Shown: positions 51,479-60,185, counted from the stretch's first letter. The stretch is 63,348 bases of DNA from an uncultured Clostridia bacterium (GCA_944328495.1 CALVHR010000011.1:1-63348), one strand, 5' to 3'. The notes: a model not told the origin generated them from the sequence alone. Translations and numbers: made by a program.

Positions 51479-51919
51479 ATGTTAAATTTGTCGAAAGTTT
51501 CTGAAAACTTAAAAGAGCTGATGAGCGAACGGGGGCTGACGCAAACGGCGCTTGCCGAAGCAATGCATACTTGCAGTTCGAAATTGTCTTCCTATATAAC
51601 GGGCAAGCGGGTTCCGAATTATGATACGTTTGTCGGTTTGATCGAATTTTTTCATTGTTCGGCCGATTTTTTGCTGGGGTTAAAGGAATATCCATGCGAA
51701 GAGACAAATTACAAACGGGTACAGCCTTTTTGCGAAAGACTTCGCATAGTTTTAAAAGAATTCGGGATTTCGCAATATCGTTTCGTAAAAGAAACAAAAA
51801 TTTCTTGGGGTGTTTTTTATCAATGGCTGGCGGGAAAAAGCAAGCCGTCGCTTGAAAATCTTGTCCGTACAGCAAGTTTCTTTGACTGCTCGGTAGATTT
51901 TGTGCTGGGCAGGGTATAA
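51479..51919 (+). CDS. Double-HTH Xre-family regulator 1
   Basis: 146 aa with two lambda-repressor-like HTH units: about 10-65 (LKELMSERGLTQTALAEAMHTCSSKLSSYITGKRVP) and about 85-140 (LRIVLKEFGISQYRFVKETKISWGVFYQWLAGKSKP). Each is followed by a stretch of the same type (FHCSADFLLGL and FDCSVDFVLGRV). First of three tandem paralogues, only five bases before the next. DNA is AT-richer than the neighbouring core genes. Target unknown. Confidence 0.82.
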   Translation: MLNLSKVSENLKELMSERGLTQTALAEAMHTCSSKLSSYITGKRVPNYDTFVGLIEFFHCSADFLLGLKEYPCEETNYKRVQPFCERLRIVLKEFGISQYRFVKETKISWGVFYQWLAGKSKPSLENLVRTASFFDCSVDFVLGRV

Positions 51920-51924
51920 TAATT

Positions 51925-52353
51925 ATGTTGAATTTATCGGAGAACCTTAAAGACCTCATGGTAGAGGCGGAAATAAAGGCGCCAGCGCTGGCGCGAGCGA
52001 CGGGAATCGATTCATCAACCATTTTAACCCTTCTGCGCGGTGACGGACTCCCGTATGTCGATACGCTTGTGACGCTTGCGAATTATTTCAAATGCTCGAC
52101 CGATTATCTGCTCGGCTTAACGGATCAGCTGTTTGAGGAAGAATACAAACAAAGACCGCCGTTTTCCGAACAGTTGACTTTCCTGTTAAATCATTTTAAA
52201 GTTACAAAATATCGTTTGGAAAAAAAGACGGGGCTTTCCGAAAAGACAGTCAATCGTTGGCATAACGGGAAAACACAGCCTACCGTGGATAGCCTTATAC
52301 GCCTTGCAAAATTTTTTGACTGCTCGGTAGATTTTGTACTGGGCAGAATTTAA
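51925..52353 (+). CDS. Double-HTH Xre-family regulator 2
   Basis: 142 aa with the same two-unit plan: LKDLMVEAEIKAPALARATGIDSSTILTLLRGDGLP then FKCSTDYLLGL; LTFLLNHFKVTKYRLEKKTGLSEKTVNRWHNGKTQP then FDCSVDFVLGRI. Divergent in sequence from its neighbours except for the C-terminal motif. The GGGCAGGGT at the end of the previous gene could act as its ribosome binding site, implying coupled translation. Confidence 0.82.
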   Translation: MLNLSENLKDLMVEAEIKAPALARATGIDSSTILTLLRGDGLPYVDTLVTLANYFKCSTDYLLGLTDQLFEEEYKQRPPFSEQLTFLLNHFKVTKYRLEKKTGLSEKTVNRWHNGKTQPTVDSLIRLAKFFDCSVDFVLGRI

Positions 52354-52362
52354 ATTTTCGTT

Positions 52363-52800
52363 ATGGTTATTTTGTCGAAATTTGGCGAATCGCTATCAGA
52401 GCTTATGCAAGAGGCCGGCTTGACCGTAAAAGAGCTGGCGCAAAAGACAAGTATCGGGCCAACAAACATTTATTATTATCTGCGGGCGCAGCGGTTGCCG
52501 TCGGTTGAAGCGGCAGTTGCGCTTGCCGATTGTTTCGGGTGCTCTGTCGGTTATTTGTTGGGCTTGGAAGAGGAAAGGCAAACGAAAATATATAAACAAT
52601 GTCCTCCGTTTTCGGAAAGGCTTGACTTTTTGATCGGCTATTTTAAAGTGACGACGTATAAAGTATATACGCAAACCAACGTTTCCAAGGCGCGCTTTTT
52701 TGATTGGAAGAGGGGGAAACATGCGCCGACTTTGGATAATATCATTCGCCTTTCTGAAATTTTCGACTGCTCGGTAGATTTTGTGCTGGGCAGGGTATGA
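52363..52800 (+). CDS. Double-HTH Xre-family regulator 3
   Basis: 145 aa: LSELMQEAGLTVKELAQKTSIGPTNIYYYLRAQRLP then FGCSVGYLLGL; LDFLIGYFKVTTYKVYTQTNVSKARFFDWKRGKHAP then FDCSVDFVLGRV. No clear ribosome binding site nine bases after the previous gene, so translation probably depends on coupling. Last gene of the array; a hairpin (GCCCGCCGC / GCGGCGGGC, about 52814-52836) follows. Confidence 0.8.
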   Translation: MVILSKFGESLSELMQEAGLTVKELAQKTSIGPTNIYYYLRAQRLPSVEAAVALADCFGCSVGYLLGLEEERQTKIYKQCPPFSERLDFLIGYFKVTTYKVYTQTNVSKARFFDWKRGKHAPTLDNIIRLSEIFDCSVDFVLGRV

Positions 52801-52813
52801 GACAGCAAAAAAA

Positions 52814-52883
52814 GCCCGCCGCGGAACGCGGCGGGCGAAAATAATCAGACATGCAAAATCCCCGCCGCAATTGCGGCGGGGAT
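52814..52883. terminator. Hairpins between the Xre array and rpsR
   Basis: GCCCGCCGCGG-type arms (52814-52837) and CCCCGCCGCAATTGCGGCGGGG (about 52859-52881). The second is preceded by A-rich sequence and faces the rpsR stop codon on the minus strand. Confidence 0.6.
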
Positions 52884-52895
52884 TGATAGTTTTGA

Positions 52896-53144
52896 TTACT
52901 CTCCGCGGAAAGGCAGAAGAGCAACGATGCGCGCCTTTTTGATGGCGTTGGAAAGTTCCCTCTGGTGCATGGCGCACGTTCCGCTCATGCGGCGGGGAAG
53001 GATCTTTCCGCCTTCCGTGATATATTTTTTCAGGCGGTTCACGTCTTTATAGTCGATAAACTCCACTTTTTCCTGGCAGAAAGCGCAAACTTTCCGACGG
53101 GAAGTTCTTTTCATGGGTTTACGAACTGCAGGTTTTTCTTCCAT
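52896..53144 (-). CDS. rpsR: Small ribosomal subunit protein bS18
   Basis: 82 aa. Carries CAFC and CAMHQR zinc-type residues together with the conserved [26 protein letters not shown] and [11 protein letters not shown] segments. Start at 53144 ([18 protein letters not shown]) after AAAAGGAGAA. Last gene of the rpsF-ssb-rpsR operon. Confidence 0.97.
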   Translation of the reverse strand: MEEKPAVRKPMKRTSRRKVCAFCQEKVEFIDYKDVNRLKKYITEGGKILPRRMSGTCAMHQRELSNAIKKARIVALLPFRGE

Positions 53145-53273
53145 GATAGTTCTCCTTTTCAAATTGGTCCGCAAAAGTGCGAATGCTTTTGCGGTTATCG
53201 GGAAAGGTCATGCGGGAACGCCGCAACTTTCCCTTTGGCAATTTTCGGCGCGCTGCCGAAAATGCGGGAAATT

Positions 53274-53678
53274 TTAGAACGGAATGTCGGAATCGTCGTC
53301 GAAGGCTTCGAGGGCGGGTTTCTTTTTGGAAGGAGCCGCCGGAGCAAAGCCGTCGTCGGAAGAGGATGCGTTCTTGGGGGTCAAAAACTCGACGTCGTCG
53401 GCGATGATATCGACGGCGGTGCGTTTCTGGCCGCTGTTATCCTCATAATTGCGGATCTGGATGCTGCCCGTGACGGCGACTTTGTTGCCTTTCTTCACAT
53501 ATTTTGCGACGCGCTCTGCGAGCTGGCGCCATGCGGTAATGTTGAAGAAATCGGTCTCGTCGTTGGAGGAGAAGCGGCGGTTGACCGCAATTCCTAAACG
53601 GCAGACGGCAACGCCGCTGGGTGTTTCCGAAAGTTCCGGATCGCGCGTTACGTTTCCGATCAAAAATACTTTGTTCAT
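53274..53678 (-). CDS. ssb: Single-stranded DNA-binding protein
   Basis: 134 aa. OB-fold with MNKVFLIGNVTRDPEL, FFNITAWRQLAERVAKYVKKGNKVAVTGSIQIRNYED, and the acidic tip DDDSDIPF that recruits partner proteins. In the conserved order between rpsF and rpsR. Shorter linker than in E. coli SSB. Confidence 0.97.
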   Translation of the reverse strand: MNKVFLIGNVTRDPELSETPSGVAVCRLGIAVNRRFSSNDETDFFNITAWRQLAERVAKYVKKGNKVAVTGSIQIRNYEDNSGQKRTAVDIIADDVEFLTPKNASSSDDGFAPAAPSKKKPALEAFDDDSDIPF

Positions 53679-53691
53679 CCTTTCCCTCCGT

Positions 53692-53976
53692 TTACGCCTG
53701 AGCTTTTGTGATCATTCTGCGGATCACGCCATCGGTAATGCCCGCAACACGGTCGAGTTCTTTTACGGCGGAGCCTTCTGCATCGAAGGTCATGAGCACA
53801 TAGAAAGCATCGCTCTTGTAGTTGATGGGATAAGCGAGCTTTTTCATGCCCCATTTGTCCGTAGAAAGTACCGTGCCGCCCAAATTCTTGACAACGTCTT
53901 CGAATTTGGCGATCATACCGTCGCGCGCCTCTTCGGCAACGGCGGAATCGATCAGATACAGCATCTCGTATTTCAT
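53692..53976 (-). CDS. rpsF: Small ribosomal subunit protein bS6
   Basis: 94 aa. YEMLYLIDSAVAEEARDGMIAKFEDVVKNLGG at the start, GMKKLAYPINYKSDAFYVLMTFDAE in the middle and VIRRMITK at the end are family-typical. Binds 16S rRNA as a pair with bS18. GGGAGGTGA precedes the start. Confidence 0.97.
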   Translation of the reverse strand: MKYEMLYLIDSAVAEEARDGMIAKFEDVVKNLGGTVLSTDKWGMKKLAYPINYKSDAFYVLMTFDAEGSAVKELDRVAGITDGVIRRMITKAQA

Positions 53977-54002
53977 TGATCTTCACCTCCCGGTCTTATT
54001 CG

Positions 54003-54020
54003 GCGTATCTTCGGATACGC
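54003..54020 (-). promoter_or_regulatory. Candidate S6:S18 leader hairpin of rpsF
   Basis: In the rpsF leader the minus strand reads GCGTATC-CGAA-GATACGC, placing CCGAA in the apical loop, followed by CGAATAAGACCGG. A CCG-containing hairpin in rpsF leaders is a described binding site of the S6:S18 complex for autoregulation. Agreement is by eye only. Confidence 0.4.
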
Positions 54021-54052
54021 AAGGTTTGCGCGCTTTTTTCAGCGCATATGGT

Positions 54053-54081
54053 ATTATACCGCATTTTTTTGCGTTCGTCAA
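54053..54081 (-). promoter_or_regulatory. rpsF operon promoter
   Basis: Minus strand TTGACG (54076-54081), 17 bp, TATAAT (54053-54058). Confidence 0.8.
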
Positions 54082-54156
54082 TGATTTTTTGCGCCGAACC
54101 CGCACCGATCGTGTATTTTTTCGGTAAAAAAGTGCAAACGGAGCGCGATAAAACCG

Positions 54157-54184
54157 CCCGTCCTCATATCGAGGACGGGCGGCG
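54157..54184 (-). terminator. Terminator after the large exported-protein gene
   Basis: CCGCCCGTCCTC atatc GAGGACGGGCGG, next to the stop codon at 54191. On the minus strand it is followed by TTTTATCGC. Confidence 0.75.
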
Positions 54185-54190
54185 GTGCGG

Positions 54191-57142
54191 TTATGCGGTG
54201 AGGAGCTTATAGATCTCGCTGATGAGCTGACCGACGGTAAGTTCGCCCAGAGTTTTACCGGACGAGCCGACAGGCGTCTTTAACATCGTTTCGACGGTAA
54301 CGCCCGCATCCGAGGGCGGCGTGATATCGATCATGCCGTCGGCGTACAGGGAAGAGAGGTTTGCCTTATTCATGTTGCTTTGCACGTTGTTTATCAGTGT
54401 ATCGATGTTCTGCATGGTGCAATATTGTTCTGCGCCGTCTTTTTGGAGCATATATCTCCAAATCCCGACGATCTCGCCGTACGTAAACAGCGCGGTGCCG
54501 TCGGCAATATCATCGGATACGACGTATTTTCCCGTGCCGCTGTCCGAAAGGGCGAGGCGCACTTGCACCCAGCTCTGTTTTTCGGCGTCGAAGCGGAACA
54601 AATTCCCTTCGTCGTACTCCGCTCCCGCGGCGTGATTTGCCGCAAAATTCAGCCGCGTATACAGGTCTGCGCCCGCATATTCTTCCAAAACGCCGTACGA
54701 AGCCACTTCGAGCGCGATCGCGCGGTACGAGTCGGGCGTGGGTTGGTAATACAGGCGGCTTACGGTGTACGTCGCGCTTTGCGAGATTTTCTCATATGCG
54801 TATCCGCCGTTTCCGTTTTCCGTGCGGGTATACAGCTGAAATTTCGAGTAATCGACGGAATTTTCATCTTCGGCGTCATATGCGGGCAGTTTGTAAGCGG
54901 TCACGCCGGTCGCAAGTATGAATTGCCTGCTCGTTTCATTGCCGTTTTGCACTTCGCGCAGAACGTACAGGGGAACGCCTGCCGCCGTATAGAGCGAAAG
55001 TTCGTCCGCTTCCAAAAGCCTGTAAGGAGAGTACAAGGCGACATCGGCGCCGTGGATTGCGGGATCGTACACGGTGTATGTGCCGCGCGCATAAACATAC
55101 AGATTGTTTGCGCCGTATTTTGCTTCGAGCCCGTCGGCGCCTGCGTAATCGGCGGCGTTGCCGACGCTGTGATAACTGTAAATTTTATCGGCAAACACCG
55201 ACTGCACGGACAGGTTCCGAATATCCTGCGTGAGCGTTTGCAGGGTCGAGCCGCGCAAGCTTTGCAAGAGCGGGTCATCTTCGCCGAGATCGTCGTCCAG
55301 CATATCGGACAGGGGAATGCTGTCGATCGCGTTCCCGATCTCGCCGAGCGAATATTCGGCGAGCGTCTGTAAAATTTTCGGGGAAGCGGTCTTGCCCGTT
55401 TCGGCGGCTTCCTTGTCCGTCACGATGTCCAATACCTGGCCGAGTGCAAGCGAGTCGATCTTTTCGCTGTCTGAAAAATCGTTGAGTGTCCAGTCGCCGA
55501 TCGCTTCCAGCAAACGGTGCGGATTGTCGCCCGTATTGACGGCATCCGAAATCTTGATCCCGTCCATTCTCCCCGAAAGTTCACCGATGGTACGGCGGTT
55601 GACGGGCTCGATGGTCACGCCGTCTTCGGCGATCGTATAGTCGACGCCCTCCGTACCGTAAGCGAGATACAGAAGGATCTGCGCGGACTGCGCGTTCAGT
55701 CCCGTAATGACTTCATCGAGATACACTCCCTGCATTTCGGGGCTCATGGCGCCGGAAATATATTCAAAGGGCACGTGCATGATCGGGTCGAGCAGTTCGT
55801 TTTCCAGTTTGAATCCGAAATACTGCGCCTGTTTATCCAGCGTAAACGTGCTGTTGTCCAGCGCGGAAGCGAGCGCTTCCATTGCATAGGCAACGGGCAG
55901 ATCGCCGATCCCGTTCGTGCGCACGTACAGCGCGGTATCCGCGTTTGCCTGATCGGCGGTGGCTTCGGTATAGAGATAGTCGCGATAATACAACGTCTGC
56001 GCCGCATACTCCTTGCGGATGATAAAGCCGCCGTTTTCGCTGTCGACGGCGTATTTTCCGCTGTCGGTGAGCTGTGTCGCGAGTACGTAATATGCGCCGT
56101 CATATTGGTAATATTCGCCTTCGGCAGGCTGTTCGGCGACTTTTGCGTAAAGCGGTCGGTAGCGGTATTTTGCGGCAATTTCCGGCGAAAATGCGCTCCT
56201 TTCGAGATCGGTCGTTTGCGCCGGAACGTAATCGCCCGCTTCCGCCGACCACACGCAGAGCGTTTCGCTCACCGTATCGCTTTGCGTGAGCGCAAACGTA
56301 TAGCGGGAAGCCCCGTTTTCGCCCGCTTCTTTGGCATACACGGCGTCATTGTTTTCGGTCAGTCGGGTGTAGGAAACGGTCGCTTCTGCGCCTTCGGTAA
56401 CCGTCAAACGCTTCAAATACAGCGTGTTTCCGTCCTGCGCGAGATAGCTGCTCACGGTCGATATGTTGTCCGCCGCAAACAGCGGTTTTTCCTGCCAGGA
56501 AAGCACGGGCGTTTCCGTCTGCGTGCCGTCTTCTTCGGTTTGGGTAAAAGTGGAACGGAACACATCCGTGCGCGTGTAATACGTGTACGGCGTTTCGGAA
56601 AGGGCAAAAGCTTTGTCGATCGTTCCCGCCTCGTTGCCGTTGACACAGGTTTCGATGAGCAGGGGTTCCTCCCCTTCGGCGGCACCCGTGATCAGGTCGA
56701 TGTCGGGCAGAGGAAAACCGAATGTCGATGCAAAATCGTTCAGTGTGCCCGAAAGGATGAGGATCCCCCCGATATTGGAAGAGATCTGGTTGACGGGCGT
56801 GGAATACAGCGTGTCGCGGTCAAATTGAAATACGCCCATGTTTTCGGCGTTGTCCGCGATCGCGTCGATCTTGTCGCCAAGCGCGGGAGAGATCTCGCGC
56901 AGCGTATTGATCGTAATTTCCCCGCGGAGAGCGGAAGATATTTTCTGTATGAATTCGCTGATCGTTCCGTCATAATCTTCGGAGATCCATTCGCTGCTTC
57001 CGAGCACCATTTCGCTGAGTTTGCGAACCTTGACCGTTTTATACACGACGACGATCGTTCCCGCGATCGCCCCGATAAAGATGACGAGCGTCAGAAAAAT
57101 AGTTAGCAGTTTCCCGCCCAGACTGAAATTGGATTTTACCAT
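54191..57142 (-). CDS. Large membrane-anchored exported protein of unknown function
   Basis: 983 aa, not recognised. One N-terminal helix (about 10-37, GGKLLTIFLTLVIFIGAIAGTIVVVY) anchors a very long acidic outer region with no lipobox. It is rich in Tyr and has repeated short elements such as LYVRTNG, YYQYDGAYYVLATQ, LYTRTENG and SLYTAAGVPLYVLRE. Leucine-rich stretches recur (TIGELSGRMDGIKISDA, ILQTLAEYSLGEIGNAIDSIPLSDML, LLQSLRGSTLQTL, TLGELTVGQLISEIYKLL), which may be diverged copies of one unit. No catalytic motif. It lies 7 bp after the small cupin-like gene, so both share a promoter. Confidence 0.6.
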   Translation of the reverse strand: MVKSNFSLGGKLLTIFLTLVIFIGAIAGTIVVVYKTVKVRKLSEMVLGSSEWISEDYDGTISEFIQKISSALRGEITINTLREISPALGDKIDAIADNAENMGVFQFDRDTLYSTPVNQISSNIGGILILSGTLNDFASTFGFPLPDIDLITGAAEGEEPLLIETCVNGNEAGTIDKAFALSETPYTYYTRTDVFRSTFTQTEEDGTQTETPVLSWQEKPLFAADNISTVSSYLAQDGNTLYLKRLTVTEGAEATVSYTRLTENNDAVYAKEAGENGASRYTFALTQSDTVSETLCVWSAEAGDYVPAQTTDLERSAFSPEIAAKYRYRPLYAKVAEQPAEGEYYQYDGAYYVLATQLTDSGKYAVDSENGGFIIRKEYAAQTLYYRDYLYTEATADQANADTALYVRTNGIGDLPVAYAMEALASALDNSTFTLDKQAQYFGFKLENELLDPIMHVPFEYISGAMSPEMQGVYLDEVITGLNAQSAQILLYLAYGTEGVDYTIAEDGVTIEPVNRRTIGELSGRMDGIKISDAVNTGDNPHRLLEAIGDWTLNDFSDSEKIDSLALGQVLDIVTDKEAAETGKTASPKILQTLAEYSLGEIGNAIDSIPLSDMLDDDLGEDDPLLQSLRGSTLQTLTQDIRNLSVQSVFADKIYSYHSVGNAADYAGADGLEAKYGANNLYVYARGTYTVYDPAIHGADVALYSPYRLLEADELSLYTAAGVPLYVLREVQNGNETSRQFILATGVTAYKLPAYDAEDENSVDYSKFQLYTRTENGNGGYAYEKISQSATYTVSRLYYQPTPDSYRAIALEVASYGVLEEYAGADLYTRLNFAANHAAGAEYDEGNLFRFDAEKQSWVQVRLALSDSGTGKYVVSDDIADGTALFTYGEIVGIWRYMLQKDGAEQYCTMQNIDTLINNVQSNMNKANLSSLYADGMIDITPPSDAGVTVETMLKTPVGSSGKTLGELTVGQLISEIYKLLTA

Positions 57143-57149
57143 ATTTACC

Positions 57150-57464
57150 TCATTGTTTCAATTGATCGCGAAGCACGAGAAACACACAGTTTCCGTTGAC
57201 TTCGTATTCACCCGGCTGTTCCAGGCGAAAACTCTCGCCTGCCGAAAAATCCGTCTCGCCGCGCGCATGCTTGAAATGTCCGCTGCCCGAAAGGATGTGC
57301 ACGGTGTCCGTGTCTTCCGTAAACAGCTTAAAGCGTCGCGGAGAAATGACGTACTGCGCGTTTTCTTTCTTTCCGACGCGCGCGCCCTGCACCGCCTTTT
57401 CGGAAAAAGCAAATTCCTCTTCTCGGGGAAGTGTTTCGTTCCATTGAATTTTTTGTATCTTCAT
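57150..57464 (-). CDS. Small cupin-like protein, probably leaderless mRNA
   Basis: 104 aa. RRFKLFTEDTDTVHILSGSGHFKHARGETDFSAGESFRLEQPGEYEVNG has the glycine-spaced pattern of a small cupin barrel, but the usual metal-binding His set is incomplete. Start ATG at 57464 lies only six bases after the -10 hexamer TATAAT (57471-57476) and no ribosome binding site exists, so transcription probably starts at the ATG. First gene of a two-gene unit with the 983-aa protein. Confidence 0.65.
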   Translation of the reverse strand: MKIQKIQWNETLPREEEFAFSEKAVQGARVGKKENAQYVISPRRFKLFTEDTDTVHILSGSGHFKHARGETDFSAGESFRLEQPGEYEVNGNCVFLVLRDQLKQ

Positions 57465-57470
57465 ACGTGT

Positions 57471-57499
57471 ATTATAATATATCTATGTCCTTTTTGCAA
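57471..57499 (-). promoter_or_regulatory. Promoter of the cupin-like - large exported protein unit
   Basis: Minus strand TTGCAA (57494-57499), 17 bp, TATAAT (57471-57476); see the leaderless start of the following gene. Confidence 0.75.
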
Positions 57500-57595
57500 T
57501 GATTCGGGGCAGTAAAATTCTGTCAGGGAAGTGAAATTATGCAAACGAGCTTTGGACTGCCTGCGCAGCCGAAAGCCAAAAATGCGTGCCCCGCA

Positions 57596-58840
57596 TCATT
57601 GATCTTCGCCGCGCTCGTCGGCATCGGAAAGCAAATATTGTGTCCGCTCGTCCGAGATCTCCGAAACGGTTTTGAGTTTGCGGTCGATGGTGCGCGTCTT
57701 TTTGGCGGCGTTTTCGATGGTATCCTGCGCTTCCTGCAATTTTTTCTGCGCTTTTTCGAGGATCTGCACAAAGTTTTTGAATTCGTGGCGGAATGCGGAC
57801 AAAAGCTCCCAAAGTTCGCCCGAGCGCTTTTCGATCGCCGCCGTCTTGTACCCGATCTGCAGCGTCGTCAAAAGCGCGCCGAGGTTGGCGGGCCCGCAGG
57901 CAAGGATCCGCTTTTGCGCGAAAAATTCGGCAAGCCCCGGCATTTTCAGGCTCTCCGCGTACAGCCCTTCGAGAGGCAGGAACATGACCGCAAAATCTGC
58001 CGTCACGGGCGGGCGTATGTATTTTTTGGAAATGGTTTCCGCTTGCAGTTTCAAAGCCCGTTCGAGGTTTTTCGACGCCTTTTCGGCAAGCGATTTATCG
58101 CCCGTGTCGGATGCGTCGAGCAGACGGCGATACTCTTCGATCGGAAATTTGCTGTCCACGGGCAGATACACCGACTCCCCGTCTTTAGAAGGGAGCAAAA
58201 TGGCGAATTCCACCACGTCGCCCGAAAGCGGATCGATGTGCACGTTCGCGCGATACTGCGCAGGGGAGAGCATCTGTTCGAGCAGGGCGGAAAGCTGCGT
58301 TTCGCCCCAGGTCCCGCGCAGTTTCACGTTGGTGAACACTTTTTTGATGTCGGCAACGCTCCCCGCAAGCTGCTGCACCTCGCCGATGCCCTTGTACACC
58401 GCTTCCAGCCGCTCGTTGATGATCGAATAACTCTTGTTGAGCCGATTTTCGAGGGTGGAGGAAAGTTTTTCGTCCACCGTCTGGCGGATCTGTTCGAGGT
58501 TGTGCGCGTTCTGTTCGGTCATATACTTGATCTCGCCCGTCACGACCCGCTGGATGTCTGCCAGCCTGCGCTCGGTGACGGCGTTGAGCGTTTCCAGCTT
58601 TTCCTGTATCCCTTGCAGATTTCCGCCCTGCTGTTTTACCATGAAATCGAGATATTCTCTCGTCGCGCGGCTGCTCTGTTCGGCAATATAATTGGCGCGG
58701 TCCACGAGCTGTTCCAACCGCCCCGTGTCACGGTTCGACGGGGACGTATGCGCGTTTTTCTGCCCGATCCGCACCAAAATGCTTACGACGAGCGAAAGTG
58801 CGGCGCATATTGCCGCAATAACGGAAAAAATTTCAGCCAT
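57596..58840 (-). CDS. rmuC: RmuC family DNA recombination protein
   Basis: A 414-aa protein: N-terminal membrane helix (MAEIFSVIAAICAALSLVVSILV), a long coiled-coil region (about 40-170), then the nuclease-like RmuC domain (LRGTWGETQLSALLEQMLSP, VEFAILLPSKDGESVYLPVDSKFPIEEY, VMFLPLEGLYAE, ILACGPANLGALLTTLQIGYK). RmuC limits recombination at inverted repeats in E. coli, which is notable beside the repeats of this genome. The start at 58840 overlaps the stop of the upstream gene by 8 bp and has GGAGGAAAC upstream. Confidence 0.93.
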   Translation of the reverse strand: MAEIFSVIAAICAALSLVVSILVRIGQKNAHTSPSNRDTGRLEQLVDRANYIAEQSSRATREYLDFMVKQQGGNLQGIQEKLETLNAVTERRLADIQRVVTGEIKYMTEQNAHNLEQIRQTVDEKLSSTLENRLNKSYSIINERLEAVYKGIGEVQQLAGSVADIKKVFTNVKLRGTWGETQLSALLEQMLSPAQYRANVHIDPLSGDVVEFAILLPSKDGESVYLPVDSKFPIEEYRRLLDASDTGDKSLAEKASKNLERALKLQAETISKKYIRPPVTADFAVMFLPLEGLYAESLKMPGLAEFFAQKRILACGPANLGALLTTLQIGYKTAAIEKRSGELWELLSAFRHEFKNFVQILEKAQKKLQEAQDTIENAAKKTRTIDRKLKTVSEISDERTQYLLSDADERGEDQ

Positions 58841-60185
58841 CTGTTTCCTCCGCGGCGATGCGCGCCGCTTCCTTGAAAAGTATTTGCGGGCGATTGCGCC
58901 TTCCGTCCTGCGCACAGAACAAAAGCAGTTTTGCCAAAACTTCGCCCGTTTTCTTTTCGGGAACCGCCCCGCGCAGATCGTTTCCGCGCACGGCGAGCTC
59001 TTTGAGCGTAAAGGGCACCCCTTCCGCCCGCATCGAGGCGCGGATGCCTTCCCATTTTTTGATGGTAGGGCACACGTGCAGATCGTCTTTGCATCCCGAA
59101 TAGTCCGCCTGCTTCAAAAGGAGCAGAAGATCGTACGCGTCAAAATTTTTTACGATGAATGTTCGTATTTTGCTCTCGCGCGCCTTGCCGTCCAAATCGT
59201 ACATGTGCAGGCGGGTCAGGCGGCAAACCGTCTCCGTCGTTTTTTTGGGGGCTTTTAGCCGTTCGAGCACGGTGCGGGCGATCTTTTCGCCGACGACGTC
59301 GTGTCCGTGGAATTTCCCCGATTCGCGGAAGGCGGCGGGCTTTCCCACGTCGTGCAGAAGCGCCGAAAGCCGCACGCGCGGATCGGCGTATTTACAGGCG
59401 CGGAAGGAGTGTTCGAGTACGTCGTGATCGTGAAAATCCGACCGTTGCGCCAGACCTTTGCCCGCCGCGAGTTCGGGCAAAATATAATCCAGAACGTCCG
59501 TGCTCTCCAAGATTTTCAGCCCGTCGTAGTGCGCGTATTGCCGCGCATATTTTTCATCGGCGTGCAGAATGAGCAAAAGCTCGGCAAAGATGCGCTCTGC
59601 GGAGATCTTTGCGATGCGCGCCGCATTGAATTTCGCGCCGAACAGGCAGGCAAACGAGGGCGTAAATCCGAGCTGCGCGCTCTGGCGCGCCAAACGCATG
59701 AGCCGCAGTCCGTCTTCGGAGAACACTTCGTCCGCGTCGCGCGTCGTTTCCAGTACTTTTTCGCGCACGTCCGCCTCGCCGCCCAGCGGGTCGACCAGTT
59801 CGCCTTTTTTGATGTCGTAATACAGCGCGTTGCATTTGAAATCCCGCCGAAGCGCGTCCGTACGGATGTCGGTCGTGAAAGAGATCTTGGCGGGAGCATG
59901 TTCGCCGCGGCGGTATACGTCGGTGCGGAAGGAGGTAAACTCCATTTTGACCGACCCGTCTGTCAGGTTCACCGTCCCCGTGTTTTTGTAGACGCCGTTC
60001 ACTTCCAGCCCGCATTCGATTGCGAGTGCGGAAAAACGCTCTGCGGAAACGGGCGCGCAGAGGTCCCAGTCCTGCGAGGCAGGAAGGGATGCGAGCGCGT
60101 CGCGCACGGCGCCGCCCACGACGTACAGCGGAAAGTCCGCTTTTGCCGCGAGAGCTTGTAGTTTTTCGGGAACGGGAAGCTGCAT
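58833..60185 (-). CDS. cca: CCA tRNA nucleotidyltransferase-type protein with HD domain
   Basis: 450 aa. Class II nucleotidyltransferase head (YVVGGAVRDAL, then the metal-binding DWDL and RRDF motifs, DPLGGEADVREKVLE, EDGLRLMRLAR) followed by an HD phosphohydrolase domain (LSALLHDVGKP). Adds or repairs the CCA end of tRNAs, although some such enzymes only add part or act as poly(A) polymerase. The second ATG (60185) is taken as the start because GGAGT lies six bases before it and only abuts the first ATG (60191). Cotranscribed with rmuC. Confidence 0.9.
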   Translation of the reverse strand: MQLPVPEKLQALAAKADFPLYVVGGAVRDALASLPASQDWDLCAPVSAERFSALAIECGLEVNGVYKNTGTVNLTDGSVKMEFTSFRTDVYRRGEHAPAKISFTTDIRTDALRRDFKCNALYYDIKKGELVDPLGGEADVREKVLETTRDADEVFSEDGLRLMRLARQSAQLGFTPSFACLFGAKFNAARIAKISAERIFAELLLILHADEKYARQYAHYDGLKILESTDVLDYILPELAAGKGLAQRSDFHDHDVLEHSFRACKYADPRVRLSALLHDVGKPAAFRESGKFHGHDVVGEKIARTVLERLKAPKKTTETVCRLTRLHMYDLDGKARESKIRTFIVKNFDAYDLLLLLKQADYSGCKDDLHVCPTIKKWEGIRASMRAEGVPFTLKELAVRGNDLRGAVPEKKTGEVLAKLLLFCAQDGRRNRPQILFKEAARIAAEETDG

